Positions 45,449 to 55,872 of a stretch of 64,000 nucleotides of DNA are shown here, one piece after another. The notes beneath the pieces were generated by a model. It worked only from the letters and a program-made list of their open reading frames with translations, ran no database searches and was not told the DNA's origin. Source of the DNA: Notamacropus eugenii (Eukaryota; Chordata; Mammalia; Diprotodontia; Macropodidae); assembly GCF_028372415.1 (NCBI RefSeq), contig NC_092875.1, forward strand, positions 341,241,123 through 341,305,122, given 5' to 3'. The translations under genes were made by a program, and so were the position numbers. The number at the start of each line of letters is the position of its first letter. The stretch's first letter is position 1.

Positions 45449-45739
45449 AAAAAAATTTGCCTTTCCTGATCTCCTCACTGTTAATGCCCACCACCCTTAA
45501 CTGCCTTATACTTATCTACTTTATATTTATGCTATATATAATTATATATGTATTTGTTCCCCATTAGAATCTACATTCCTTGTGAGTAGTTTGTTTTGCT
45601 CTTTGAACTTTGCATCCCTAGCACCTAGCACTCTGCCTGATATAAGCAAGTACTTAATAAATGCATGTTGATTGGTTAAAGATTAAAAAATCATATCCAA
45701 TGCTATCAATTACAAAAATTTCCTTTATCGTATCCCCAG

Positions 45740-46260
45740 CCAGTGCTGAGGCATCTTTTTCTTGAAGACCTCTCATGAGAGGATGTCCAACGCCACCTGA
45801 AGCAGCCCACTGAATTGATGAATTGGGAGATTTATATTTGAGAAAGGCCTCTCTACAACTTCCAAACAGTGTTCCTACATCTTCCCTCTGTGGTCAAGTA
45901 ATATAATCTCATGCCTTGAAGACATGGCCCCTTTAAATTTTTCTTCTTTGGGTCAAGCACCCCCAGTCCTTTCAAATATTCTTCATGGGGTATGAACTTG
46001 AAGGCCTTGACTATTCTAGTCATGCTCCTCTGTTGCTCTCTAGGTTATCAGTTTGATTTTGGAAAGCATGACATCCATTCTAGGCTGATTTACCCTGAAG
46101 AATTTTATGTCATTGTGTCTGCCTATACTTTCTTTGAACCCTTTGGTATGTGTTTTCCCAGTTCAAGCCTGGGCAGAACTATGTTCACAGAGCTAGCAAA
46201 GAGTTATGATCAAAAATCAAGAAACTCAGTTGGCTATGCTGTCCCAGATGCTTAATCGAA
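45740..46260 (-). mobile_element. CR1/L3-type LINE, antisense
   Basis: 'cctctctacaacttccaaac', 'aagcacccccagtcctttca', 'gaacttgaaggccttgacta' and 'tcatgctcctctgttgctct' are the complement of the CR1-clade 3' end, in the same order as in mammalian and bird copies. Confidence 0.75.
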
Positions 46261-46379
46261 TGCCTGACATGTTACCTTGTACACAGTTGGCATTTGATAT
46301 ATGTTGAACAGAAAATAATTGGATTAAGCTCCTTTCACCTGTTCCTTTAAACTAAGATAAAGAATAAAATTAAGTATAA

Positions 46380-46815
46380 CCAGCATTTGAAAAGATTTTG
46401 ACAGACTTGAACGTAAAACTGGATCCTAATACATTCAGCTTAATAGAGATAAATGTAAAGTGTTACAGTTGTGTCCAAAAAATCAATTCACAAGTACAAG
46501 ATGAGTAATTACAGCTAGACAACAATTCACCCAAGGACTTACGGGGATTGTAAGATTTACATGAGTAAATGGTGGGTACAACTACCAAAAAACCCCCAAA
46601 CTCTACATGTAATTTGAGCTATTTGAAGGGAGGTAGAGTATCTAAAGTTAGGGATGTGACAGTCTCAGTGTACTCTGCCCTAGTTAAACCATAACTGAGG
46701 TATTATATTTAGTCCAGACATCATATTTTAGGAAGGACATAGTGAGGCTATAGAACATCCAAAGGAGGAAACCAGGAAGGGATGGTGAAGGACATCAAGA
46801 TCACTTCTAATCAAT
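46380..46815 (+). mobile_element. CR1/L3-type LINE, sense
   Basis: 'gataaatgtaaagtgttaca', 'aatcaattcacaagtacaag', 'gtactctgccctagttaaac' and 'ttttaggaaggacatagtga' are the CR1-clade ORF2 end. It faces the antisense copy at 45740-46260. A short (AAT)n run follows at 46818-46835. Confidence 0.75.
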
Positions 46816-46869
46816 AATAATAATAATAATAATAGCAATGCTATCTTTAGTAGTTATCACTTAACACGT

Positions 46870-47265
46870 TTAAAACACCTTTGGAATATGAACAAATATT
46901 TCTCAAAATAAGAACTGTAAGCAATTAATATTCTTATGAAGAAATGCTCCAAATCCCTACTCATAAGAGAAACGCAAATCAAAACAACCCCAGGGTTTCA
47001 CCTCAGACTCAGTAAATCGGCAAAGATGACAACAAAAGGGAATGGTGAATACTGAAGGAGACATAGAAAGATGGTTACATTAATTGTAGGTGGAGCCATG
47101 AGTTAATACAGCCATTCTGGAAAGCAATATGGAATTATGCAAAGAAAGTGACTAAAATGCCCATACCCTTTGATTCAGACATTCCACTGTTAAGCATAAA
47201 CCCCAAAGAGGTCAATGACAAGACATGGAAATATTTGTTTATCTACGCCACAATATTTCAAGTAA
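46870..47265 (+). mobile_element. L1 ORF2-end fragment, old
   Basis: 'gaagaaatgctccaaatccc', 'aaacgcaaatcaaaacaacc', 'cattctggaaagcaatatgg' and 'taaaccccaaagaggtcaat' are the L1 ORF2 C-terminal coding region with many changes. Confidence 0.75.
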
Positions 47266-47760
47266 TACTTTGTAGCTGCATTACTGTCCATCCTTTAAAG
47301 TCTGATGCAAATATCGTCTTGGCCATAGAATCACAGATTAGTAGCTGAAAGTGAGCTCAGAGATCCTGTAGTCCAACCTCCTCCTTTTACAGATGAGAAA
47401 ACTGAGGCTCAGAGAAAGGAAGAGGCTTGCTCAAACTGCAGTTAATTAAGTAATAGAAGCAGGACTCCAACCTTGGTCCTCTGGCTCCAAATTTCAAAAG
47501 CCTTTCCTGATCTCCCCTATCCTGATTTACCCTATTATTAATGATTACCTCAGACATTACATCCATTTTGCTTTACACCTGTCAAAGACTTACAAATTAA
47601 CATCGCTTGTTATATTTGTGTCTAATCCTCTCACAATACTGTAAGCTCTTTTGCAGAAGGAAGCTTATCTTATCTAACCTTTAAATCTCCCCTACCTCCA
47701 GCAACTAACACAGTATCCTACATTCTGTACAGACTTTAAAAATGCTTCTTGAATTGAATT
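47266..47760. mobile_element. L2 3' end (+) interrupted by an antisense MIR
   Basis: MIR lies at about 47312-47495 on the minus strand ('catagaatcacagattagta', 'tttacagatgagaaaactga'). L2 continues at 47500-47760 ('aagcctttcctgatctcccc', 'actgtaagctcttttgcaga', 'ttaaaaatgcttcttgaatt'). Confidence 0.7.
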
Positions 47761-47799
47761 TGGTTTCTTTTTCATCATGAGCCTTCAATTCCTACAGGT

Positions 47800-48300
47800 G
47801 ATCAAGTCCCTTACCCCATTTTTGGAAGGACTAAGGACTCGTCTGAAATAGCTATACCCTGTCCTGCCCCCATCCTACGCATATAAATAGATAAGAAGGC
47901 TCCTTCACTGATCCAGTCTCAAGTATGGCTATGAATTACATTTTAAATTTGCTCTTCGACCCCATAAACCTTATAGGGCACAGATCTTGAAAAAGGGGGA
48001 AACCTGCTAAGAATTTCATAGCTCACGACAGAAAATGTGCCAATCTCTGCAAGACCTTCATCCAAAGTGTTAGCGCTTACATCAGAGGGAATGGCAGCTG
48101 CCTGAAACCAGAGACCCCCACAGGCCTGGAGGAACATGTTCTACCTGAAAAAGCTCCAAAAGCCCATATTTCAGCACGTATGTCCCCCCACCTCCATTCA
48201 TGATCAAGCACAAACTGGAACCCTGAATTTCATCACAATAAATTTGGCGTCTGACCTGCATGTTTTATGAGACATAAGGGCTATCTTTCATTTCTCTGCT
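47800..48300 (+). mobile_element. Possible old solo LTR, family unknown
   Basis: Has a TATA-like catataaatagataa near 47880 and, about 350 bases on, 'caataaatttggcgtctgac', which looks like a polyadenylation signal in an R/U5-like setting. No viral gene is near. Ends and target duplication were not found, so this is a weak call on a fossil. Confidence 0.3.
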
Positions 48301-48377
48301 ATGGCGATAAAGTCACCTCCTTAGAGGACATCTACTGCTAAGTGATTGGGAAAACTACACGCTCTTGAGCTGCCAAT

Positions 48378-48432
48378 TCACTAGTACAGTACTTTGTACA
48401 TAATAGACACTGAATAAATATTTGTTGAATTT
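48378..48432 (+). mobile_element. L2 LINE 3' terminus
   Basis: 'cagtactttgtacataatag', 'acactgaataaatatttgtt'. Confidence 0.75.
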
Positions 48433-48586
48433 GTTGAACACCAATAAGATGAGTCACATTTTGAAATGAACAGGAGGACCACCCCAGAGAGCAGCAGAAG
48501 CTGCTAAAAAACGGTTGCCTACAAAATATCCATCATTTGCCAACAGCTTACATGGCTCTGACTCTTCTTAAGAAAGTATTTCTTAC

Positions 48587-48692
48587 CTTGCATTTAACAG
48601 CTGATAAAGGTCCAAAACACTAGCTCTATTTATCAGGAGATATTGTGCTTCATTTACCAGAGAAAGGGTGGCTGTTGTGGCATGCGATGGAT
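48587..48692 (-). CDS. MOCOS: MOCOS internal coding exon (MOSC domain, N-terminal part)
   Basis: 106 bases. The acceptor is TTTCTTTTTAG and the donor CAAG|GTAAGA on the complement. It enters with two bases that complete an Asp codon (G|AT) from the exon at 55748-55872 and leaves two bases (AG) for the Ser codon of the next exon. It encodes PSHATTATLSLVNEAQYLLI, then NRASVLDLYQLLNA. The SLVNEAQYLLIN block is almost identical to vertebrate MOCOS. Phase agreement on both sides confirms the exon order. Confidence 0.95.
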
Positions 48693-49361
48693 CTAAAAAG
48701 AAACAAGTCAGTATTTTAATGTCATAGTTAGAAGCAAATATGCTACGTCTTGTTTAGTAAAATACCGTCATTCCAGCAAGGTTTGCTTTAAAGATTTTCA
48801 AAAAACGAGTCCAGTCCCCATTCATTTGCATTCAAAAAATTAGAGAAGTATTTTGCCAGAAAAAAAGTTGGAAGGCCTAGTCATAACACAAAAAATGATG
48901 ATGATAAAATAATATGATTTTGTAATTAAAAGCATACCCAAAATAGAAACAATCAATAAAAAAATTTTGCAACAAAATAAAATCTTTCCAAAGGGAAAAT
49001 AAACCACAGAACCAGAAACTTCAACCATCTCCTTCCTCCCTGTGTTTCACATTGTGTTCTTACCACAGAAAAAACAGTACCTTAGGGCTGGTCTTAGATG
49101 AACTTAACCTGTGACTTTGAAACCATGGTGATTCTTTACTTCCCCCTCCCCCACTTTTTCAATCAGTTGAATTTGCTGGTCTCTTTCCAAATACCTTCGC
49201 CCAGTCATACTCACTTTGTGTGACCCCTTATAAAGCTTAGACTTAGTTTGAATACCCCACCCTATGAAACTCACCAAAGGAAGACTCAGTATTTCTAAAT
49301 GTGCTTTGCAATGGAGGGTCATGCTAATGTGTTTTGGGACAGGTGAGTTTCTAGCTAATAA
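48693..49361. other. Intron sequence, nothing recognised
   Basis: The minus-strand frame at 49104-49367 (87 codons) has no family signature or splice pair. Confidence 0.5.
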
Positions 49362-49585
49362 TAACAATAATTCACATTTATATAGTTCTTAGAGATTTAT
49401 GAGATACTTTCCTAACATCTCCATGAGGAGACTGGTGCATGGGCAGTTATTGCCATTTCTCAAGGTGGCTGAGAGATTAAATAATTTGCCTGTTTGCCTG
49501 AGATGTCACAGGTAGTATAAGTATCAGAGGTAAGGATTCAAATCCGAGGAGCATGGCTAGAGTTAGTGCTCCTTCCATTAATACA
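49362..49585 (-). mobile_element. MIR SINE
   Basis: Antisense MIR: 'atttatatagttcttagaga', 'tccatgaggagactggtgca', 'aataatttgcctgtttgcc', 'ggtaaggattcaaatccgag'. Confidence 0.8.
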
Positions 49586-49591
49586 CATGAG

Positions 49592-49840
49592 GAAGTTAAT
49601 GTGGTACAGTGGAAAGAGCTCCTGCATCAGGAGTCAGGAGGACCTGAGTTCAAATCCAGTCTCAGGAACTTAATAACGGTGTGACCCTAGGTAAGTCACT
49701 TAACCCCATTTGCCTCAGTTTCCTCATCTGTAAAATCAACTGGAAAAGGAAACAGCAGACCACTCCATTATCTTTGCCAAGAAAACCCCAAATAGGTCAC
49801 AGAAGAGTCAGACACAACTGAAATAACTCAACAACAATAA
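49592..49840 (+). mobile_element. Marsupial tRNA-type SINE, near full length
   Basis: 'gtacagtggaaagagctcct', 'gagttcaaatccagtctcag' (B box), 'taggtaagtcacttaacccc', 'ggtcacagaagagtcagac', with an aacaacaataa tail. It abuts the MIR at 49362. Confidence 0.9.
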
Positions 49841-50249
49841 AAATATATCATCTGCAGGTTATTTAGATTATATTAAGGTTACTTCTGTTTGCAGAGCAGT
49901 CTGGTACAGAGCTAGGGGCTTCACTAAGGGTCCTTGACTCATCAAAACAAGTTTTATTATATCCACAAAGGGTTGACCATCACTGGGCATTGACTGGTTG
50001 CTATAATTCAGCTGTGATACATCTAAAGAAGCTGGACAGAGCAGTTGGGAGCAGAGACAGTTGTAAGAAGGTAGATATGAATTAGTGTCATGTGACTCCC
50101 AAATTCAGAAACTTCACAACATGCTGAAATGAACTGATTTATTAATTCCTTAAGATTAGTTGTATAGCCAACCAAATTTCAGTTGGGTAAAATATATCTG
50201 TATAAAAATATACTTCTTCAAACTAATTATAACAATAACAGTAGTCGTT

Positions 50250-50790
50250 GTCATAGAATAATAGAGCTAGAGCCAGGAGGAACCTCGGACTCATCAACCT
50301 TGGACTCAACAACCCTCCTTTTGTTGTTATTCAGTAGTTTCAGTTGTGTCTGACTCTTTGTGACTCTTCTTTGGGTTTTTCTTGGCAAAGATACTGGAGT
50401 GGTTTGCCATTTCCTTCTCTAGCTCATTTTACAGATGAGGGAACTGAGGCAAACAGGGCTAAGTGTCTTACCCAGGGTGACGTAGCCAGTGAATACAACA
50501 TACAGTATATACAATATACTGAATACAGTGAATACAATACAAATCTGAGGCCAGATTTGAACTCAGGATGATGAGTCTTCCTGACTCCAGGTCCAGCACC
50601 TTATCCACCATACCACTTAGATACCCAAATCTTCCTTTTACAAATAAGAAATGATGGTTCAGAGAAATTAAACAACTTCTCTTAGGTTACAACGAGGAGA
50701 AAAATGGCAGCCAGAATCTGAACTTGGGTCCTGTAACTTTCGATTCATGGTTATCTCCAGTATACCACACTGCCTCCCCCTAAGTCCATG
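50250..50790 (-). mobile_element. MIR-type element split by a SINE
   Basis: 'catagaataatagagctaga' (50252-50312) and 'caaataagaaatgatggttc' to 'taccacactgcctcc' (50640-50780) are the two halves, both antisense. Confidence 0.75.
50318..50625 (-). mobile_element. Marsupial tRNA-type SINE with internal 10-base array
   Basis: Antisense tail ttgttgttattcagtagttt, then 'gtctgactctttgtgactct' and 'gaactgaggcaaacagggct', ending at the tRNA-like head near 50620. Short flanks of tccttt type mark the insertion. At about 50495-50540 a gaatacaa/tatacaat unit is repeated several times. Confidence 0.85.
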
Positions 50791-51149
50791 CTTCATCATA
50801 ATGTGGAGGATATCTTGGGTTCTGGAATACTATGCCAACAGAGCTGAAGCTCTGGCAGGTTCTAGCCAGCTAGAAGTGCTTTAAATATGGTCTGAAGACA
50901 AAAGGAAGTTGTAGCTGAATAAAAGGTGAATTTACAGGTCCTCCTTGAAGAGGCAAACAGTGCTCATGATAAACAAATGCCAAAAAGAAAATGACTATAA
51001 AAATAAGCTTATGCAATAGCATCTTTTGGAGAGGAGGAAAAAGTAGAGAAATTCTAAGATCCTGATAATATCATCCAATTAAATCAACACAATTAATACA
51101 CACACAGTGTGAAATCACTCAAGGATAACAACGAATTATGTTACAAAAC

Positions 51150-51330
51150 AAAAACTCAAAGATCAAGAATTAGAAAAGACCTCAAACCCATCTGATTCAG
51201 CTCCCTCATTTTATATGAGGAAACTGAAGTTCAAAAAGGTTAAATGATTTGCCTATTGTCCCACAAGTAGTAAGTATCAGAATCAGCATATGAATCAAAG
51301 GTATCTGACTCCAGAGCTAGTATTCTCCAA
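51150..51330 (-). mobile_element. MIR SINE
   Basis: 'ctcattttatatgaggaaac', 'ggttaaatgatttgcctatt', 'caagtagtaagtatcagaat'. Confidence 0.8.
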
Positions 51331-51374
51331 GGAAACAAATGGTTACCAATGTGGGAATAATTTCTAAATTATTA

Positions 51375-51512
51375 ATTTCAAAGGTAACACCACTTTGAGG
51401 AACTGAAATTCAAGATATATTAAAGAAGGAAATTAAACTCTTGGGGGAAAGCACAGATTTTTATTAATGCCCCCCCAAATGTGACAGAGAAAATATTGAT
51501 AACTGGCTCGTG
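51375..51512 (+). repeat. Dispersed direct repeat, copy 1
   Basis: Shares with 52340-52480 the text 'gaaattcaagatatattaaa', 'gaaggaaattaaac', 'attaatgcccccccaaa' (attaata in copy 2) and 'gagaaaatattgataactg'. It is not a family I know. Confidence 0.75.
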
Positions 51513-51560
51513 TTATTAATAATTAATTAATTTTATATTATTATAATTAATTGTGAATTA
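51513..51560. repeat. AT-rich imperfect palindrome
   Basis: taattaattaattttatatt with attataattaattgtgaatt: nearly self-complementary AT sequence. Confidence 0.6.
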
Positions 51561-51807
51561 TTCATTAGTCCTTGGTGTATAGCCAGGTCATCAACTTGTA
51601 GGAGCAAAGGTCAATATCAAATTATATGATTAAATAAAAACCAGAGGATAGGGCATTTTATTAAAACAGCCATGGCCTAACCTAATTAACCAAGCTATTG
51701 ATGCTAAAAGACGGGAAATAAATAAAAGAACAGACATCAATGCAGACTGTCATCATTTCCTAAGGAAATTTAATCAACATAAGTTATCACAATGAATATA
51801 CATCCAA

Positions 51808-51965
51808 AGAGCCTAGAATCACCCTGCCTCTGATACTTAGTTTTGTGACCCTGTGTAAGTCACTTAACCACTTTGCCTCATTTTCCTCGTCTGTAAAACG
51901 AGAGATCTGGCCTCAGTGATGTCTTTAAGATTCCATCTACTTCTAAATCTATCGTCTTATGATCC
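51808..51965 (+). mobile_element. MIR SINE
   Basis: 'gtgaccctgtgtaagtcact', 'gcctcattttcctcgtctgt', 'gtctttaagattccatctac'. Confidence 0.8.
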
Positions 51966-52339
51966 TTGCTTAGAGAGCTATGGCAAACAGTGGTTGCTGG
52001 TTTAGAAAGTAAATTTAATTAATTCTTAAGGAAGAGGAGAGCAAAAGCATATGATACTACTTCATTAAACATCAAGAAACAAGAGAGGGGGAAAGAAGGT
52101 TTATAGAAAGCTTGCACTTAGAGATAAAACTGGAAAGAGGGTAACAGAGAAAAAATGGAAAATATATGCTACGATTTCTATAGCAAAGTCTGTTCTTATC
52201 AATACCAGTGGAACCACCCTATTTTAACAACCAACATAGCCCTAGTATGCTATCTGAAGAAGCAGCATAAATGACACTAAAGAAAAAAAGAAGGTAGAAA
52301 TAGCAAGGATTAAATCAGATGTAGACAGAGGAGGTCCAC

Positions 52340-52480
52340 ATTGAAGGTAACATGACTGAGAGACTGAAATTCAAGATATATTAAAGAAGGAAATTAAACA
52401 CTAGGAGAAAAGCATGGATTTTATTAATACCCCCCCAAAAAAAGTGCCAGAGAAAATATTGATAACTGACTGGTGTGACT
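52340..52480 (+). repeat. Dispersed direct repeat, copy 2
   Basis: Partner of 51375-51512, about 965 bases downstream. The flanks outside the block do not match. Confidence 0.75.
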
Positions 52481-53449
52481 ACTCTCTGATCTCTTCACAA
52501 TCTTCATAAGACTTATCCTCATTTATATAAAAGGCATCCTTGATGAAAACATAAGTGAAAGAAAGAAGCAAGTCTTTACAAATGCTGTTCTACAAGGTAT
52601 CACATCTTTACAGTCACATAATTGATGAAAGGTGTAAACAATAAAAGATGCTACTGGACTTAGACTGTTAACTATAAAAAAGTGTTCAACTGTGGGATAA
52701 AATGAGGTCTCACTTCACATGTTCTCAACGAACAAGGAGTCCTTACAGGCATATGTCAAAATCATATGAGATTTCCTAAAAGATGTCACATTGCTTGTCT
52801 GATGACCACACACACATACACACACACACTTATTAATTGCAAGTGAATCATAACACAAGAAGACATGGTTTCCACAGGTATTTTCCACTTTTATCAAGGA
52901 TATCCAGTGCAAAGAGCAAATTGGAAGATTAAGTCCCTTTGGATGTTCCCACTTGTGCATTATACTATTTTCATCCATTTCATCCAGTGCCAAATCATTA
53001 TAGAACTTCCTAAATGAGACCTATACTCACTTAAAAGAATGTGGCTCCATTATACACACAGGGGGGAAAAGTGAAAATTACAGATGAAGATGAAAATTAT
53101 CTACTGTCCTGATTGTGAAACATAACTAGATGAACAACCCATACAACTAGACCAACAGCACATGTATCTTGTGACTAACAGTGGACAACAAACTAGATCC
53201 CAGCTTGAATATGAGGAGAATGGTCTGGCTTGTCTTTGGAAAATCTCATCATGTTTTTAATAGTCCAAAGACAATCCAGCCCGCTTTCCTCCTATGGCTC
53301 ACTTCTGATCCAACTTATTGTATCTCTCCAAGTTATATGTACTAATGGACCAGCTCCATAAGTTGTCCATACCACTGCAAATCATAGTCTGGACAACAAA
53401 ATCTTCAAAAAATGAGTTTAATCAAATGAGATCAAATAAAATAGTAATC
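52481..53449. other. Intron sequence, partly likely antisense RTE
   Basis: 53150-53400 could be a further part of the antisense RTE-type LINE that follows, but I see no firm motif. A 92-codon minus frame at 52715-52993 has no signature. Confidence 0.35.
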
Positions 53450-53515
53450 ATAAAGTGTTTTAGCACAGTGCCTGGCATATAGCAAATGCTATAAAAATAC
53501 TAGTTATTATTATTA
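53450..53515 (+). mobile_element. MIR or L2 3' tail
   Basis: 'agcacagtgcctggcatata', 'gcaaatgctataaaaatact', then tattattatt: the common MIR-type end. Confidence 0.7.
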
Positions 53516-55200
53516 ATCCACTTTTTTTTCCTGGGTGGATAGTTACATCAACTTCTTTAAAGTGCTTGTACACAAATGTTAGAAGGATCTGCACTATTCT
53601 GGAGTTTACTACAATCAGTATATCATCTGCAACCAAGAACATTTGGAAGACTTCACCATCTAGAGGGACTCTCTTCTCAACTTGGGCTCAATTTCCTCCA
53701 TGACAGTAGCAAATATCTTGGAGGAGCATGTGTTTCCCTGCTTAATATTAATAGTCAGATGGCTGAACAAAGTTATCTCTGTGACCTCTGAGAGTCATTT
53801 ATGATGTTGACATATGAGAGATCTATTATTGGACAAGAGTCTCTAAGGTGGTATTTGGTTTTACAAAATCAGAGCCTTTTTAAAAGTTAAACAGAGTGGC
53901 ATCTTTTGGTCTTTACATCTTTCAGTCAGTTGTGTGATCTACTGTGGAATATTGCTTTCAAAGACTTGACTATTTTACAAGGCCTCTATATATGTGTAGT
54001 TTATTCTCATTAACATTTATATAAATTGGAAAGTGAGCTATGTACTGGAAGTTATTAGTGTTCTTTCAGTTGCTTCCTTGAGGGTGACAAAGAGCTGAGA
54101 TTCTTTTATACACTTTCAGTATGTTCCCTTCCTTCAGACACCACAATGCCCTCTTAATTATGTTGGCTCTATAAAAGACCTCTTCTGTCGAGCTGTTTTC
54201 CTAACTTTGTTTTCTTCATTGTCATTTCCATTTTCTCCACAAACAGGTCTAGAGCTGTGATGTTTGAGTCCAAATGGGTTGGCTCTACTATCCTTGGTGA
54301 TGAAAAGAATTTTGTAGAAAAATACTTGCATTTCCATTTTTCATGTGTGTTCCCCTCCTTCCCTTTTGATCCTTAAATTCCTTCAATTTGACTTTGCTTA
54401 TTTGGGTCTTATGCCAAGCTTTCTTTAAACTTGTTTTTTCTTTCATTGTTTCTTACTGTTTTATGAGGTGATTCTGCTCATAATTTTCTACTATACTTCT
54501 CCATAAAATTTTACCAATGAGTTTATATTTTAAACTGGAGTTGCCCTGGGCTGTTCTATCTCTGTACTTCTAAAAGAACAAGTATTTACTGGCTAATGAG
54601 TCTTTTATGCTTTTCTTTTAAGTTCTTGTTATAGCAATGGATTTACATCAGTTAAATTATTGTATAAAATTGCTATCATCCATGTCAATGTACTTTTCTA
54701 TAACCATTTTCCACTTTAGATATTAAGAACTTGTTTGAATATGTCAGATTGGAGTTATTTCGATTGCACGCCATATCTTTTTCTCATTATTCTTTCTTCT
54801 GCTAGCTTTATATCTGTTTTAATATTTGCCCTAAAAAGCTGATGGTTTCACCATACACATAACTACCACAACAGTACCAAGTTATTTCCTGTATGTCAAA
54901 ATACTTTCAATTTCTTTTTTTTTTTTTTTATCACTTGGTGTTCACTGTATCTGGGACTTGCCGATTCTTTTCTCTACAAAAATGTTGATAATTTATAGAC
55001 AAAATTTCTGAGTAGTCTACAAACCTAGATCCTACTCCTGATTCTACTTTCCAATATATTTTTTACCATTTTTGAGTAACATGAGTTACCAACTATCATA
55101 GCTTATGTTAATGCAATTTTTGAGGGTCTTTGAATGATTTCTTTGTAGAATTCATATACCTCAGCAACAGATGTTGATACATCAGCTGCAATTATTTTCA
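53516..55200 (-). mobile_element. RTE-type LINE (BovB-like), antisense, degraded
   Basis: On the minus strand, about 53790-53690 reads INIKQGNTCSSKIFATVMEE and 53640-53560 reads FLVADDILIVVNS. The first is the RTE 'VRQGDTxSPKLF' motif and the second holds the catalytic ADD box of the reverse transcriptase (YADD became VADD). The two lie in different frames. Sequence up to about 55200 appears to be the upstream coding part. It is in the same orientation as MOCOS. Confidence 0.7.
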
Positions 55201-55254
55201 AGGTAAAATTAAGCAATTTGCAGAGGGACAGAGGCAAGATTAGAATTTATATCT

Positions 55255-55445
55255 TCTGATGGTAGTTTAATGCTTAATAATTTATTAAGTGCATTATTAT
55301 CATTATTTATTAGGTGCACATTATTATAATATTATTATAGTGCATATTATTATAATTATATATTATATATAACAATTAAATATATAATTATAATAAATTA
55401 TTAATTTATTGCATTATATCAATTTATTAGGTGCATTATATCAAA
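55255..55445. repeat. AT-rich low-complexity block
   Basis: Runs of tta, tat and ata, with two copies of 'ttaggtgca' (about 55308 and 55427). It lies about 300 bases downstream (minus sense) of a MOCOS donor site. Confidence 0.85.
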
Positions 55446-55747
55446 AACTTCTGTACGTAAGCTCAGTACAAGTCTGAGACCTGAACCCTAGGAAGAGAGG
55501 GGTTGAGATCAACCCTCATAACCCTCTCAAACAGCCTATCTACCATTACACATTCACTAATCAATAACATGTCACCTTGCCTGGAATAGAGTCAGTAATT
55601 TCTCCTTTCTAATATGAAAGATGGCACATGCATAAGAATATGTCTTCCTATAAATTAAGTCCACATGTAATACTGATATATGCAAGGGCCAACATACTAG
55701 ATGAACCTAGATCCCAATTTTCCGAGAGCCAAGCTAAATTGATTTAC

Positions 55748-55872
55748 CTTTTCCAAATTTCTTATTTGCATTTCTTTTGAAATTTGAACTTTGTTTGATC
55801 AAACGACATTGACGACCAAAAAATTTTGACAACCAGTCTGAAATTTTTTCCCCACAATCATATGTATTTACC
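55748..55872 (-). CDS. MOCOS: MOCOS internal coding exon (start of C-terminal MOSC segment)
   Basis: 125 bases. The acceptor is CTTTTTCTTTCTAG and the donor AAAG|GTAAAT on the complement. One base enters to complete an Arg codon and one G leaves for the Asp codon of the next exon. It encodes VNTYDCGEKISDWLSKFF, then CRLIKQSSN and a lysine-rich end. It aligns with the vertebrate MOCOS stretch that links the MOSC beta-barrel N-terminal part to its core. This is the most upstream MOCOS exon I can see; exons for the NifS-like cysteine desulfurase domain (PLP lysine, catalytic cysteine) are not in the window up to 64000. Confidence 0.95.

Larger units (their letters stand above)
42745..45670 (+). 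mobile_element. Composite old L2-type LINE split by two SINEs and a HAL1 fragment
   Basis: Near 43440-43480 a frame reads PSLTLGDFNIHT, and GDFNIH is the catalytic motif of the CR1/L2-clade endonuclease. 44515-44900 is further degraded internal sequence. 45450-45670 is an L2-type 3' end ('cattagaatctacattcctt', 'agtacttaataaatgcatgt'). No intact frame. The 5' limit near 42745 is uncertain. Confidence 0.6.

Noticed and set aside
45992-46255. 87-codon plus-strand frame with a hydrophobic start
   Set aside because: It is the complement of a CR1/L3-type LINE end.
47943-48137. 64-codon minus-strand frame with protein-like composition
   Set aside because: No acceptor or donor suits it, it is not part of MOCOS, and it overlaps an LTR-like segment.
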